Shown: positions 7,032 through 15,779, counted from the first letter of the stretch. The stretch: DNA of 64,000 nucleotides from a bacterium (GCA_023664305.1 JAMPFT010000020.1:1-64000), one strand, 5' to 3'. A program made the numbers and translations. Notes: generated from the sequence alone by a model not told the origin.

Positions 7032-10000
7032 ATGAGTCAGTTTGACTATAACAAGGTAAAGGATCCTGAGTTCTTCGGAGAAAACAGAGTGCCGGCCCAC
7101 TCGGATCATGTAAGCTACAGGGGGCACGGCGAGGCGGAAAAGGAAAGCTCCGGCTTTCGGTTTGGCTTAAACGGGCTGTGGAAGTTTTCCTATGCGCCCA
7201 ATTACGAGTCCGCGGTCAGGGATTTTGAGAAGCCGGAGACGGACTGCAGAGGCTGGGCGGATATCCGTGTGCCGGCGCATATCCAGATGGAGGGGTATGA
7301 TGCGCCTCAGTATGCCAATGTGCAGTACCCCTGGGACGGCAGGGACGAAGTGATGCCCGGAGAGATCCCGGAGCACTTTAACCCTGTGGCCTCCTATGTA
7401 AAGTATTTTGAGGTGCCGGAGAGCTGGAAGGGCGGCCCGGTGTTCATTTCCTTCCAGGGAGCGGAGAGCGCGCTGGCGCTGTGGTGTAACGGTCATTATG
7501 TGGGGTACGGCGAGGACAGCTTTACTCCGTCTGAGTTTGAACTGACCCCGTTTCTGAAGGAGGGCGAAAATAAGCTGGCGGTCAGGGTATTTAAGTGGTG
7601 CTCCGGCAGCTGGTGCGAGGATCAGGACTTTTTCCGTTTCTCGGGAATTTTCCGGGACGTCTATCTGTACACCGTGCCCGAGGTTCATATCCGGGATCTG
7701 CGGGTGCAGACGCTGTTGAACGATACCTTTGACAAGGCGGAGCTGGTACTGGATCTGCAGGCTACGGCGGCGGGCAGCGTAAAGCTGACCCTGACCCGGG
7801 AGGAGAGAAGCTATCGTTTTGATCCGGTTTACCAAAAGAACCCGGGGCGGCTTGTGGAGGAAAAGGCGGTTGCGCAGATGACAGCCGATCTGGAGCAGGA
7901 GAGCCGGCTTTCCCTTTCCGTGGAAAAGCCCCTTCTTTGGAGCGCGGAGACGCCAAACCTGTACCGGCTGACGATCGAGGTGTCGGACAGAGACGGGAAG
8001 CTGCAGGAGGTCATCCCCGTCCGGGTGGGCTTCAGGCGCTTTGAGATCGCGGACGGACTGATGAAGCTCAACGGCCGGCGCATCGTATTTAAAGGTGTAA
8101 ACCGCCATGAATTTAGCTCCCGCACGGGCCGCGCGGTCAGCGAGGCCGAGCTTTGGCAGGATCTTGTGACCATGAAGCGGCACAATATCAACGCAATCCG
8201 GACATGCCATTATCCCAATGATTTTAGAATCTATGACCTCTGCGACAGGCTGGGGCTGTACATGATCGACGAGTGTAATCTGGAGTCCCACGGCTCCTGG
8301 GATTCGGCGCTTCGGGGCGTGATTCCGAAGGAATCCGTTGTGCCGGGGAACAGACCGGAATGGAACGCCGCGATGCTGGACCGTGTCAACTCCATGTATC
8401 AGAGAGATAAAAATCATGCGGCCATCCTGATCTGGTCCTGTGGAAACGAGGCCTACGGCGGGAAGAATATTTACGATATGTCCCGGTTTTTGCGGGAGCA
8501 CGATTCCGGCCGGGTGATCCAGTATGAGGGAATCTGCCACGACAGAAGCTATCCGGATACCAGCGATGTGGAGAGCCAGATGTATACCAGCGCGGCCAAC
8601 ATCGAAAAATGGCTGCAGAAGGACAGGAGCAAGCCCTTTATCTGCTGTGAGTATACTCATGCCATGGGAAATTCCTGCGGGGCCATGCACAAATATACGG
8701 AGCTGGCGGAGAGAGAGCCTTTGTACCAGGGAGGATTCATCTGGGACTATGTGGATCAGTCCATCTATAAGAAGGATCGCTACGGAAAGGAATTTCAGGC
8801 CTACGGCGGCGATTTTGACGACAGACCCTGCGATTACAATTTCAGCGGAAACGGCATTGTCTACGGTGGTGACAGGCTGCCGTCGCCCAAGATGCAGGAG
8901 GTCAAATATAATTACCGCAATATAGACGCCGAGGTCGGCGAGGACAAGGTTACGGTTACCAACAGAAACCTGTTTGTCGGCACCGACAGCTATGACTGCT
9001 TTGTCCGCCTGGAGAAGGAAGGAAGATTTCTGGAGGAATGTCTGCTGCCCACGGATGTAAAGCCCGGCTGCAGGAAGGAATACGATCTGCCCTTTGCGGT
9101 TCCTCAGCAGAAAGGAGAATATACCGTGACGGTCTCTTTCTGCCTGAAGGAGGATACGGCATGGGCGGCGGCAGGGCATGAGGTCGCTTTCGGACAGGGC
9201 GTGTTTACGAAGACCGACGAGTGGATTGCGGACAGGTCTCTTGCCGTGAAAAAGCCGCTGCAGGTCATCCACGGATTTTACAATCTGGGCGTTCGGGGAG
9301 AGGAGTTCGAGGCTCTGTTTTCCTACGGCGGCTGCGGACTGGTTTCTTACCGCTACGGCGGGAAGGAGATGCTCAAGACAATGCCTCTGCCTAACTTCTG
9401 GCGGGCACCGGTGGATAACGACTGCGGGAATCACATGATGCAGCGCTGCGGGCAGTGGAAGCTGGCCAGCATGTATGTCGGAAACTACGGCATTCGGGAG
9501 AAAAATCCCGTGGTGACGGAGGAAGAGAACTGCGTTACCGTGACCTGCAGGTACCAACTGCCTACCAGGCCTGTGGCCGAATGTGAACTTCGCTATCGGG
9601 TATACGGGGACGGTACTGTCGAGACGACACTTTCCATGGACGCGGCAAAAGAGCTGGGCGATCTGCCGGAATTTGGCGTTATCCTGAAGATGGACGCGGA
9701 TTATGACAGGCTGGAGTGGTACGGCAACGGCCCGGCGGAAACCTATGCAGACAGGCAAAAAGGGGCAAAGCTGGGGATTTACAAAAATTGCGTGGCCGAC
9801 AATATGGCCGGATACATGGTGCCTCAGGAGTGCGGCGCAAAGACAGAGGTACGATACGCCAAAGTAACGGATGCAAAGGGCAGGGGGCTGCTCTTTGCCG
9901 GAAAGGGGATGACCTTCTCCGCCCTGCCTTACACGCCTCACGAGATGGAAAACGCGGCACATGCCAACGAACTGCCGCAGGTGCATTATACCGTGGTCAG

Positions 10001-10121
10001 AGCGGCTATGGCGCAGATGGGCGTGGGAGGCGACGACAGCTGGGGAGCCAGAGTGCATGACGAATATCTGCTGCCGGCGGAAGGAAAACTGGAGTTTACC
10101 TTCTGCTTCCGCGGGATATAG
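7032..10121 (+). CDS. lacZ: Beta-galactosidase, glycoside hydrolase family 2 (LacZ type)
   Basis: The roughly 1029-residue enzyme hydrolyses lactose and other beta-galactosides. Domain order is GH2 sugar-binding jelly roll, immunoglobulin-like domain, TIM barrel, second Ig-like domain and the C-terminal beta-galactosidase small-chain domain. Glu473 in WSCGNEAYGG fits the acid/base and Glu540 in CCEYTHAMGN the nucleophile. There is no signal peptide, so it is cytoplasmic. The start is uncertain: GTG 6951 opens the frame, but homologues begin near MSQFDYNKVKDPEFF; ATG 7020, GTG 7023 and ATG 7032 are candidates, with AGAAAGG at 7012-7018 giving the best spacing to 7023 and a loose one to 7032. 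No lactose transporter or regulator is adjacent. Confidence 0.95.
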   Translation: MSQFDYNKVKDPEFFGENRVPAHSDHVSYRGHGEAEKESSGFRFGLNGLWKFSYAPNYESAVRDFEKPETDCRGWADIRVPAHIQMEGYDAPQYANVQYPWDGRDEVMPGEIPEHFNPVASYVKYFEVPESWKGGPVFISFQGAESALALWCNGHYVGYGEDSFTPSEFELTPFLKEGENKLAVRVFKWCSGSWCEDQDFFRFSGIFRDVYLYTVPEVHIRDLRVQTLLNDTFDKAELVLDLQATAAGSVKLTLTREERSYRFDPVYQKNPGRLVEEKAVAQMTADLEQESRLSLSVEKPLLWSAETPNLYRLTIEVSDRDGKLQEVIPVRVGFRRFEIADGLMKLNGRRIVFKGVNRHEFSSRTGRAVSEAELWQDLVTMKRHNINAIRTCHYPNDFRIYDLCDRLGLYMIDECNLESHGSWDSALRGVIPKESVVPGNRPEWNAAMLDRVNSMYQRDKNHAAILIWSCGNEAYGGKNIYDMSRFLREHDSGRVIQYEGICHDRSYPDTSDVESQMYTSAANIEKWLQKDRSKPFICCEYTHAMGNSCGAMHKYTELAEREPLYQGGFIWDYVDQSIYKKDRYGKEFQAYGGDFDDRPCDYNFSGNGIVYGGDRLPSPKMQEVKYNYRNIDAEVGEDKVTVTNRNLFVGTDSYDCFVRLEKEGRFLEECLLPTDVKPGCRKEYDLPFAVPQQKGEYTVTVSFCLKEDTAWAAAGHEVAFGQGVFTKTDEWIADRSLAVKKPLQVIHGFYNLGVRGEEFEALFSYGGCGLVSYRYGGKEMLKTMPLPNFWRAPVDNDCGNHMMQRCGQWKLASMYVGNYGIREKNPVVTEEENCVTVTCRYQLPTRPVAECELRYRVYGDGTVETTLSMDAAKELGDLPEFGVILKMDADYDRLEWYGNGPAETYADRQKGAKLGIYKNCVADNMAGYMVPQECGAKTEVRYAKVTDAKGRGLLFAGKGMTFSALPYTPHEMENAAHANELPQVHYTVVRAAMAQMGVGGDDSWGARVHDEYLLPAEGKLEFTFCFRGI

Positions 10122-10139
10122 TGAAAAGCTGAAAATAGA

Positions 10140-10178
10140 AAACGTGGCGGTCGTAATGTCCGCCACGTTTGCCTTTTG
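10140..10178 (+). terminator. Intrinsic terminator of lacZ
   Basis: An 11-bp perfect stem (AAACGTGGCGG at 10140-10150 with its complement at 10160-10170) is followed by GCCTTTT. It lies 18 bp after the lacZ stop. Confidence 0.85.
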
Positions 10179-10273
10179 GCTTCAGTCAGGCTTCCAGCCG
10201 AGCGTCGCCTTTCAGACGCACCGCCACAGTAACAGCAGTCACAAAAAAATATCACGTTTTCAATAAAAACTGA

Positions 10274-10300
10274 TTGCAGAACGAAATAATGTGGTATAAT
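10274..10300 (+). promoter_or_regulatory. Orphan promoter facing the XRE gene
   Basis: A consensus TATAAT (10295-10300) with an extended TG two bases upstream follows TTGCAG at 15-bp spacing. No plus-strand gene lies directly downstream; transcription would run into the convergent XRE gene from its 3' end. It could make an antisense RNA or be a chance match. Confidence 0.4.
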
Positions 10301-10358
10301 GACCTTATTCAAGGCAGAAAACGGCCGTATAGCCATCAATGTTGACACAGGGTGAATG

Positions 10359-10595
10359 TCAGCGCTCAAAAAAGGCATTATAATCACAGTTGAAGATATC
10401 AGTCAGCGCAGTAAGCAGATCAACACTGGGGTTGTTTGTTCCGTTTTCAACCTTACTGAAGGTACTGGATGAGATTTCAACCCCGTGCAGCTGAAGCTTC
10501 GCGATAATCTCCATATTTCGCATCTTGTGTTCCAGTCGTAATCTTTTAATGTTTTGCCCAACTATGTGGTTGGTTCTTTGATTTATTCGTTCCAT
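10359..10595 (-). CDS. Small XRE-family DNA-binding regulator
   Basis: The 78-residue protein is essentially one Cro/C1-type helix-turn-helix domain: GQNIKRLRLEHKM, then MEIIAKLQLHGVEISSSTFSKVENGTNNPSVDLLTALTDIF. It is probably a repressor acting on itself or a close neighbour. The ATG at 10595 has no strong Shine-Dalgarno site upstream (AT-rich GGTTAAACTTTAAATT), so it may be weakly translated. It sits alone between lacZ and an uncharacterised gene on the opposite strand, in a noticeably AT-richer patch. No toxin partner is apparent. Confidence 0.8.
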   Translation of the reverse strand: MERINQRTNHIVGQNIKRLRLEHKMRNMEIIAKLQLHGVEISSSTFSKVENGTNNPSVDLLTALTDIFNCDYNAFFER

Positions 10596-10662
10596 AATTT
10601 AAAGTTTAACCAGTATTTTATCGAAGCGATGCCAAAATAGACGCGCGAATGATAAAATTTAG

Positions 10663-10671
10663 TGCTATAAT
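10663..10671 (+). promoter_or_regulatory. Extended -10 element upstream of the 10716 ORF
   Basis: TGCTATAAT (extended -10, hexamer 10666-10671) lies 45 bp before the ORF at 10716. No good -35 is present, but extended -10 promoters can do without one. Confidence 0.4.
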
Positions 10672-10715
10672 CATAAAATGAGTGGATGTTGTTGATTTAG
10701 AAAGGATGAAATGAT

Positions 10716-11054
10716 ATGGAAAGAATCAAAAAAATTATAGAATTTCTAAAAAAAAGACATAAGGCGAGAAAGGCAGATTTCTATGGCAGCATCGCGTTTG
10801 GATCGTGTTTCAGGCTTGCGCCGCCTTCATTTTTCATACTCAATGATAAGGAGACGGTTCGTCGTGAGCTGGATCGGGCAGAATGCGAAGCGCTGGAAGC
10901 CCTTGAGAGAAATTTTAAGGAGGAGGCGATCGGAATCCGGGAGGACAGGGCAAAAAGAATAAAGGCAAGAGAGGCGCAAAGAATAAGGGCAGACGAAGGA
11001 AAGCAGCAACAGGGCATAGAAGCGGAAACTTTGATCCTGACAGGGAAATCGTAA
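10716..11054 (+). CDS. Hypothetical protein, charged and mostly helical
   Basis: A 112-residue ORF starts at ATG 10716 with AAAGGATG about eight bases upstream. The N-terminus is basic (MERIKKIIEFLKKRHKARK) and residues 45-100 are rich in Glu, Arg, Ala and Lys, probably a long helix or coiled coil. I see no known domain, signal peptide or membrane segment. It is flanked by the divergent XRE gene and tRNA-Pro. A good ribosome site and upstream -10 support expression, but composition alone could mislead, so confidence is moderate. Bases 11055-11187 hold nothing I recognise. Confidence 0.45.
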   Translation: MERIKKIIEFLKKRHKARKADFYGSIAFGSCFRLAPPSFFILNDKETVRRELDRAECEALEALERNFKEEAIGIREDRAKRIKAREAQRIRADEGKQQQGIEAETLILTGKS

Positions 11055-11187
11055 ACCGGCGGCAGATTTGAAAACGTTGAAATTTGTAACTGAAATAATG
11101 AGAAAACAATAGAAACCACGATATATTGTATTTTAGCAGAACATCTTGTTATCCGCAAGCAAAAAGCAGAAAAAAGCAAAAAAACTA

Positions 11188-11216
11188 TTGATTTTTTCTC
11201 TTAGACACGTTATAAT
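11188..11216 (+). promoter_or_regulatory. Promoter of tRNA-Pro
   Basis: TTGATT (11188-11193) and TATAAT (11211-11216) are 17 bp apart; the start would be about 7 bp before the tRNA 5' end. Confidence 0.75.
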
Positions 11217-11229
11217 GCTTATTGTGTTT

Positions 11230-11304
11230 CGGGGTGTGGCTCAGCTTGGTTAGAGCGCCACCTTAGGGAGGTGGAGGTCGCGAGTTCGAATCCCGCCACT
11301 CCGA
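11230..11304 (+). tRNA. tRNA-Pro, anticodon AGG
   Basis: A 75-base cloverleaf with acceptor CGGGGTG/CACTCCG (one G-T pair), a D-arm GCTC/GAGC, anticodon stem CCACC/GGTGG with loop TTAGGGA (anticodon AGG) and T-loop TTCGAAT. The discriminator is A and CCA is not encoded. C1-G72 fits bacterial tRNA-Pro. The T-stem carries one A-C mismatch (52-62). A34 would need deamination to inosine, or reads only CCU. It has its own promoter and terminator. Confidence 0.9.
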
Positions 11305-11317
11305 TATTGTGAGAAAT

Positions 11318-11355
11318 GCCAAAGCCTTGATTTCCAAAGCTTTGGCGTTTTTTTT
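11318..11355 (+). terminator. Intrinsic terminator of tRNA-Pro
   Basis: GCCAAAGC (11318-11325) pairs with GCTTTGGC (11339-11346), followed by G and eight T residues. Confidence 0.85.
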
Positions 11356-11413
11356 GTCCGGAGAATCCGCGGCAGGGCGGTCCGGTTAGAAGAACGGTGG
11401 AGGAAGAGTCGTG

Positions 11414-12748
11414 ATGCGGCAAACGGCGGCAGAAAGTCATTCTCAAAGGGAAAAGAGTAAAAAGAAGAAAGCGATGCCGAAGAGGGCGGGACAAAAGGAG
11501 ACCGGTCAGCAGGGCCCGGCAAGGCCTGAAAAGAGAGAGACGGCGGTCTGTGCCGCAGCGGGACGGTGCGGCGGCTGTACCTGGATTGGAAAGGATTACC
11601 GGGAGCAGCTGGAGGCGAAAGAAAAGAGATTTCGCAGAATGATGGAGCCGTATTGTAAACCGGAGCCGATCATCGGCATGGAAGAAGCGGCGCATTATCG
11701 GAACAAGGTTCATGCGGCGTTTGGCGAGGATAGAAGGCATAATGTGATTTCGGGTATTTACGAGGAAAACAGTCACCGGATCGTGCCGTTAGACAGTTGT
11801 TACATTGAAAATCAAAAGGCGGATGAAATCATTGTATCTATCCGCGGACTGCTGAAATCCTTTAAGATCCGGCCGTACAACGAGGACACCGGATACGGGC
11901 TGCTGCGTCATGTCCTGATCCGGACAGGCCACGCTACGGGACAGGTCCTGGTGGTGCTGGTCTTAAGCTCTCCGATTATGCCTTCCAAAAATAATTTTGT
12001 CAGGGCGCTTTTAAAGCTCCATCCGGAGATTACCGCTATTGTTGTCAATGTCAATGACCGGGATACCGGGATGGTGTTAGGGGAAAAGGAGCAGGTCATC
12101 TACGGAAAGGGATATATCGAGGATAAAATCTGCGGTAAGACATTCCGCATTTCGGCGAAATCTTTTTACCAGGTCAATCCCGTGCAGGCGGAAAAACTTT
12201 ATCGGAAGGCGTTGGAGTATGCGGAGCTGACCGGAGGCGAGACGGTTGTGGATGCCTATTGCGGCACGGGAACCATCGGTATTGTCGCGGCAGAGCAGGC
12301 AGGAAGAGTCATAGGAGTGGAAAACAACCGGGATGCCGTGAAGGATGCCAGAAGCAATGCAAAGCGCAATCAGGTGTACAATATAGAGTTTTACGAAAAC
12401 GATGCGGGGAAGGTTCTGACGGAGATGGCGCAACAGGGCGCGCAGATAGATCTGGTCATCCTGGACCCGCCCCGCAGCGGCAGCAGCGAGGCGTTTTTGG
12501 AGGCGGCGGCAAGGCTTGCGCCCCGGCGGGTGATATATATTTCCTGCAATCCCGACACGTTGGTCCGGGATCTGAAGCTGTTGACGGGAAAGGGCTATAA
12601 GGTACAGAGGGGCGTCGCGGTAGATATGTTTCCGTTTACAGAGCACACGGAAGCAATCGTCTGTCTGGACCGAAAGCAGGGCGGCGACAGGCCGTCGGGA
12701 AGCTCCCCGAAAAGGGGAGAGGGCCGAAAGCGGACAAAAAGAGATTGA
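11414..12748 (+). CDS. rlmD: 23S rRNA (uracil-5-)-methyltransferase, RlmD/RlmCD (RumA) family
   Basis: The roughly 444-residue SAM-dependent enzyme makes 5-methyluridine in 23S rRNA. The Fe-S motif is visible at Cys46, Cys52 and Cys55 (AAAGRCGGC) with a later Cys in PLDSC. The SAM-binding motif is VVDAYCGTGTIGI, then LDPPRSG, and Cys378 in YISCNPDTL is the methyl-accepting nucleophile. The usual N-terminal TRAM domain is missing; instead there is a 40-residue basic extension (SQREKSKKKKAMPKRAGQK). GTG 11411 or ATG 11414 are both possible behind GGAGGAAGAG. The C-terminal 20 residues are basic and come from a short duplicated DNA sequence. The substrate uridine cannot be told from sequence. 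Confidence 0.92.
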   Translation: MRQTAAESHSQREKSKKKKAMPKRAGQKETGQQGPARPEKRETAVCAAAGRCGGCTWIGKDYREQLEAKEKRFRRMMEPYCKPEPIIGMEEAAHYRNKVHAAFGEDRRHNVISGIYEENSHRIVPLDSCYIENQKADEIIVSIRGLLKSFKIRPYNEDTGYGLLRHVLIRTGHATGQVLVVLVLSSPIMPSKNNFVRALLKLHPEITAIVVNVNDRDTGMVLGEKEQVIYGKGYIEDKICGKTFRISAKSFYQVNPVQAEKLYRKALEYAELTGGETVVDAYCGTGTIGIVAAEQAGRVIGVENNRDAVKDARSNAKRNQVYNIEFYENDAGKVLTEMAQQGAQIDLVILDPPRSGSSEAFLEAAARLAPRRVIYISCNPDTLVRDLKLLTGKGYKVQRGVAVDMFPFTEHTEAIVCLDRKQGGDRPSGSSPKRGEGRKRTKRD

Positions 12749-12779
12749 TCCGGCTGTCGGGAGGTTCCCTGAAAAGGGT
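12694..12779 (+). repeat. Imperfect direct repeat with hairpin at the end of rlmD
   Basis: Two 24-base copies (12694-12717 and 12756-12779) match at about 20 of 24 positions. Copy 1 contains the hairpin CTCCCC-GAAAA-GGGGAG and lies inside rlmD; copy 2 lies between the convergent genes. There is no clear T-run, so no classic terminator separates rlmD from the permease gene. Confidence 0.5.
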
Positions 12780-12780
12780 G

Positions 12781-15579
12781 CTAATCCTCACCGAGCTTCA
12801 AAGCCTTGCTGATGTTCATGCGGGAAACGATCCGGGCCAGTACGGTCAGGCAGAGGCATATTACGACGGCGATTACGGCAAAAAGCTGAATCAGATCCGC
12901 CCTGTCGCTGATTAATTTTAGAGGAAGGACCTGATCTGCTGCGGCGTAGGCGTTTTGGATCATGGGGACGAACATCCGGGAGGAAAGCAGGCCGATGACG
13001 CCTCCCGAGACGATGGCGAACAGGCCGGAAAAAATCTGTTCAATGATCAGCATCCAGACGATTTCCCTTTTTCGCATCCCCATGGCGCGGAGCACGCCGA
13101 AGAGAAGCTCCCTGGATCGGATCGACAGGATCCAGTAGATCAGGTAACCGGTGCAGCAGAGAATCAAAACCACCAGAAAGCTCATGGAGAGGATACCACT
13201 GGTGCCCTGGATCAGCGTAGTCTCCGCCATTTCGGCAATCTGCTCCGTCGTATTTCGGAAGGAGGTGAGAAGAACCTCCGTATGCTCTGTCATCCACTCT
13301 GTCAGTTCCCTTCCGCCGTCGTCGGTGGCGATCCACACCTCGTAGGGCCGGACACCCGCGGATTTCTGGAGACTGTGGAGATTTGCGACGATCAGATAGT
13401 TTTCCGTCTCTTCCGCCTCGCCGTATTCGTTCAGGGAATATTCTGAGGGAATAAACCCCGGCCAATAGGGGAAAAAGCCCCGGATGTAGCCGCCGACGCT
13501 GCCCTTATGGACGTTTTCCAGAGTAATGTAATCTCCCAGCCGGTAGCCTAAGCGGGTCATAAAGTTTTCGGATACCAGAAATCCGTTCCCGTCGCCTGCC
13601 AGTACATTCAGGTAAGTGCGATAGTCGTAGGGAAGGAGACCGTCCCGCAGATCGGCGACTTCGGCAAAGCTCCCCGTCTGGATTCCCATGAGCTGAACGG
13701 AAGGGGAGCCGGAGGTTTTTAAGGTAACCGTTTCCCTCTGAACCCTGGTTACGGCAGTGATATCGTCTATCGTCTGATATTTGGAAAATTCCGGTTCCGT
13801 ATAGACAAGCTTGTCCGCCAGGCCGCTGTTGATCAGGTCCGCGTTGGTTCGGAATTTTTCCGTCAGCACAATCTCCGCGCCGTTCCGATAGCTTAAGTTG
13901 GCGTTGGAATTTGCGATGATCGTTCTGGCGATGGTCGTATTGGAAATACCGATGGCTATGGTCAGCATCATGAACACAATCATAAATTCCTGCCGGGATC
14001 CCGTCTGGATGGCGGAGAGGAAAGCGGTGTAAGCCGCGGGCCTCAGCCGTTTGGAGGTCAGCCGGTAAATCAGCCTCAGAAGCAGGGGCTGCAGGCGGCA
14101 GACAAAGAGGCTGCAGCCTAAAATAAACAGGGAAAAGCTGATATACAGGAGAGGATCCATACCCTTTCCCGTCAGGACGTCCTCCATGACGACGCCTGTG
14201 TTTCTGCGGTAGCTGTAGAATCCGTAAAGGGAGACAGTCAGGCAGATCAGGTCCAGGCAGGCCTTCTTCCAGAGGGAGGTATGCTTCAGGGATCTGCTCT
14301 GCTTGAGGTTTACGATGGACACATCGCTGTAGCTTATCACGGGGAGGGCGGTCATGATCACGGAAAGAAGGATGGCCGCCGCGACGTAAACGAGGATATC
14401 CGCAGTAAAGATCAGAGGCAGGGGATGCGTCCCGTGAAACTCCAGAAAAGCCGTGGCTTTCCCTAAAAGTCTGCAGAGGGCCAGTCCCAGCGGAACGCCC
14501 GGCAGCAGGGCGAACAGGGACAAAAACAGGCTCTGGAACAGGTACAGGGAGAAAATCTGACTCTTTTTTGCGCCCCGGCTTTTCAGCAGGGAAATTTCGT
14601 TCCGCTCCATATCCAGCATCTGGCCGGAAATCATGAACAGGAAAGAGCAAAGAAGCAGGAGTACCGGGATCTGAAGGATCGTCAGCGTCAGCTCCACCTT
14701 TTTGGCGTTGGCGCTGTACTGGGTCAGAATATTGCAGAAAACCTCGGCGTTTACCTTCTTTTCCAGGCTGCTCCAGCTTTGTACCCCGCGGTAGGCATTG
14801 AGGTAGTCGGAGACCTTTGAAATCGGAATCTGCCGGTAATCCCAGCAGGCGGTCCAGTATGCGTCCAGACCGTAGCCCAGATCTTTACCGTCGTCTACAA
14901 ACAGGCTGCAGAAGGTATCCATATCCAGGAACACTCTTTTATCCATATCAGTAAAGGCGCGGGTCCAATAGTTGTCGGAGGCGTCCAGAGGACGGAAGAC
15001 GCCGGTAATACGGATCGAGATATCGTTTCCCTGTGTATCGGTAAACAGATCGTAGGTAAAAATATCTCCCAGCAGCACATCCAGCTCTACCATGGCGGAT
15101 TCGCTGAGCATCACTTCATAGCAGCCGTCTGCCGCCTTTCCGGTTTCCGGGAACTGCCCCTGGACGATCTCCACATGGCCGCGTAAATCGGACATGGCGG
15201 AGAGGTACATTTTCTTTTCCTTTTTGTTGTCTCGGATCTCCTGCGGAAGCACTCTGCCGGAACTGAGGCCGAAGGTGGTGATTCGGCGGCTTACGGGGAT
15301 TCCGATGGCATCCAGCGCGTCGTTGAACGCTTTTTCCGTTTTTTCCAGCGGAGAATTGGAGATGTTCTTGATCGTATGCTGGGACACGAAAAGGACGGCG
15401 GGCCAGGTTCCGTTCGTCTCATAATAGTCTTCAAAGTCGTCGGTCAGCATCCGCTGAAAGGCGGAGACCCGGTAGAGGGGCTGGCTTACCGCCACGGCGA
15501 TCAGCAGCACGTTTCCCAACAGCATGCAGGCGACCATCCATTTTTTATGTAAAAGCTTTTGGAACATCAGAGAAAACAT
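12781..15579 (-). CDS. Large FtsX-like ABC transporter permease
   Basis: The 932-residue membrane protein has one N-terminal membrane helix (about 17-33), a long extracellular domain, a first bundle of helices (starting near LTLTILQIPVLLLLCSFLFMI), further helices in the middle, a second extracellular domain, and a C-terminal FtsX triplet (ILSMSFLVVLILCCTGYLIYW, IFSGLFAIVSGGVIGLL, LFAVIAVVICLCLTV). The layout matches MacB/FtsX-type ABC permeases with duplicated cores. I chose ATG 15579, preceded by AGGGGG, over the longer frame. Upstream in the operon are three adaptor lipoproteins. No nucleotide-binding subunit is found in the window, although FtsX-type permeases normally need one. Confidence 0.85.
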   Translation of the reverse strand: MFSLMFQKLLHKKWMVACMLLGNVLLIAVAVSQPLYRVSAFQRMLTDDFEDYYETNGTWPAVLFVSQHTIKNISNSPLEKTEKAFNDALDAIGIPVSRRITTFGLSSGRVLPQEIRDNKKEKKMYLSAMSDLRGHVEIVQGQFPETGKAADGCYEVMLSESAMVELDVLLGDIFTYDLFTDTQGNDISIRITGVFRPLDASDNYWTRAFTDMDKRVFLDMDTFCSLFVDDGKDLGYGLDAYWTACWDYRQIPISKVSDYLNAYRGVQSWSSLEKKVNAEVFCNILTQYSANAKKVELTLTILQIPVLLLLCSFLFMISGQMLDMERNEISLLKSRGAKKSQIFSLYLFQSLFLSLFALLPGVPLGLALCRLLGKATAFLEFHGTHPLPLIFTADILVYVAAAILLSVIMTALPVISYSDVSIVNLKQSRSLKHTSLWKKACLDLICLTVSLYGFYSYRRNTGVVMEDVLTGKGMDPLLYISFSLFILGCSLFVCRLQPLLLRLIYRLTSKRLRPAAYTAFLSAIQTGSRQEFMIVFMMLTIAIGISNTTIARTIIANSNANLSYRNGAEIVLTEKFRTNADLINSGLADKLVYTEPEFSKYQTIDDITAVTRVQRETVTLKTSGSPSVQLMGIQTGSFAEVADLRDGLLPYDYRTYLNVLAGDGNGFLVSENFMTRLGYRLGDYITLENVHKGSVGGYIRGFFPYWPGFIPSEYSLNEYGEAEETENYLIVANLHSLQKSAGVRPYEVWIATDDGGRELTEWMTEHTEVLLTSFRNTTEQIAEMAETTLIQGTSGILSMSFLVVLILCCTGYLIYWILSIRSRELLFGVLRAMGMRKREIVWMLIIEQIFSGLFAIVSGGVIGLLSSRMFVPMIQNAYAAADQVLPLKLISDRADLIQLFAVIAVVICLCLTVLARIVSRMNISKALKLGED

Positions 15580-15630
15580 AGAGATACCCCCTGCCCGCCT
15601 GCGGCGGCACAAACAATTGGTGCAAATCCG

Positions 15631-15680
15631 GAAGAACGCCTGCTCAAAGAGGTGGGCTATGCCCCCTCTTGGCATTCTTC
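15631..15680. repeat. Nested hairpin element, copy 1
   Basis: Inner core AAGAGG-T-GGGC, loop TAT, GCCC-CCTCTT is enclosed by an outer stem GAAGAACGCC/GGCATTCTTC with one mismatch (a G-U pair if read on the minus strand). It lies in the 200-bp gap between the third adaptor gene and the permease gene. A separate hairpin AAGTTGC-TTTA-GCAACTT follows at 15681-15698. Confidence 0.7.
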
Positions 15681-15707
15681 AAGTTGCTTTAGCAACTTGT
15701 GCAACTT

Positions 15708-15771
15708 AGATTTTCTTAGCGGGCGTCCTAAAGAGGTGGGCCACGCCCCCTCTTGACCGCTTAGAAAATCT
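15708..15771. repeat. Nested hairpin element, copy 2
   Basis: The inner core is the same as copy 1 except the loop (CAC in place of TAT), but the 15-bp outer stem (arms 15708-15722 and 15757-15771, one mismatch) has an unrelated sequence. Same orientation as copy 1, about 85 bp apart. Intercistronic in the minus-strand exporter operon. Confidence 0.7.
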
Positions 15772-15779
15772 TTGCACAC

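Noticed and set aside
7167-10166. 999-codon open frame on the minus strand opposite lacZ
   Set aside because: It mirrors the high-GC codon pattern of lacZ; the protein has no recognisable domain and no promoter or ribosome site fits. Treated as a shadow.
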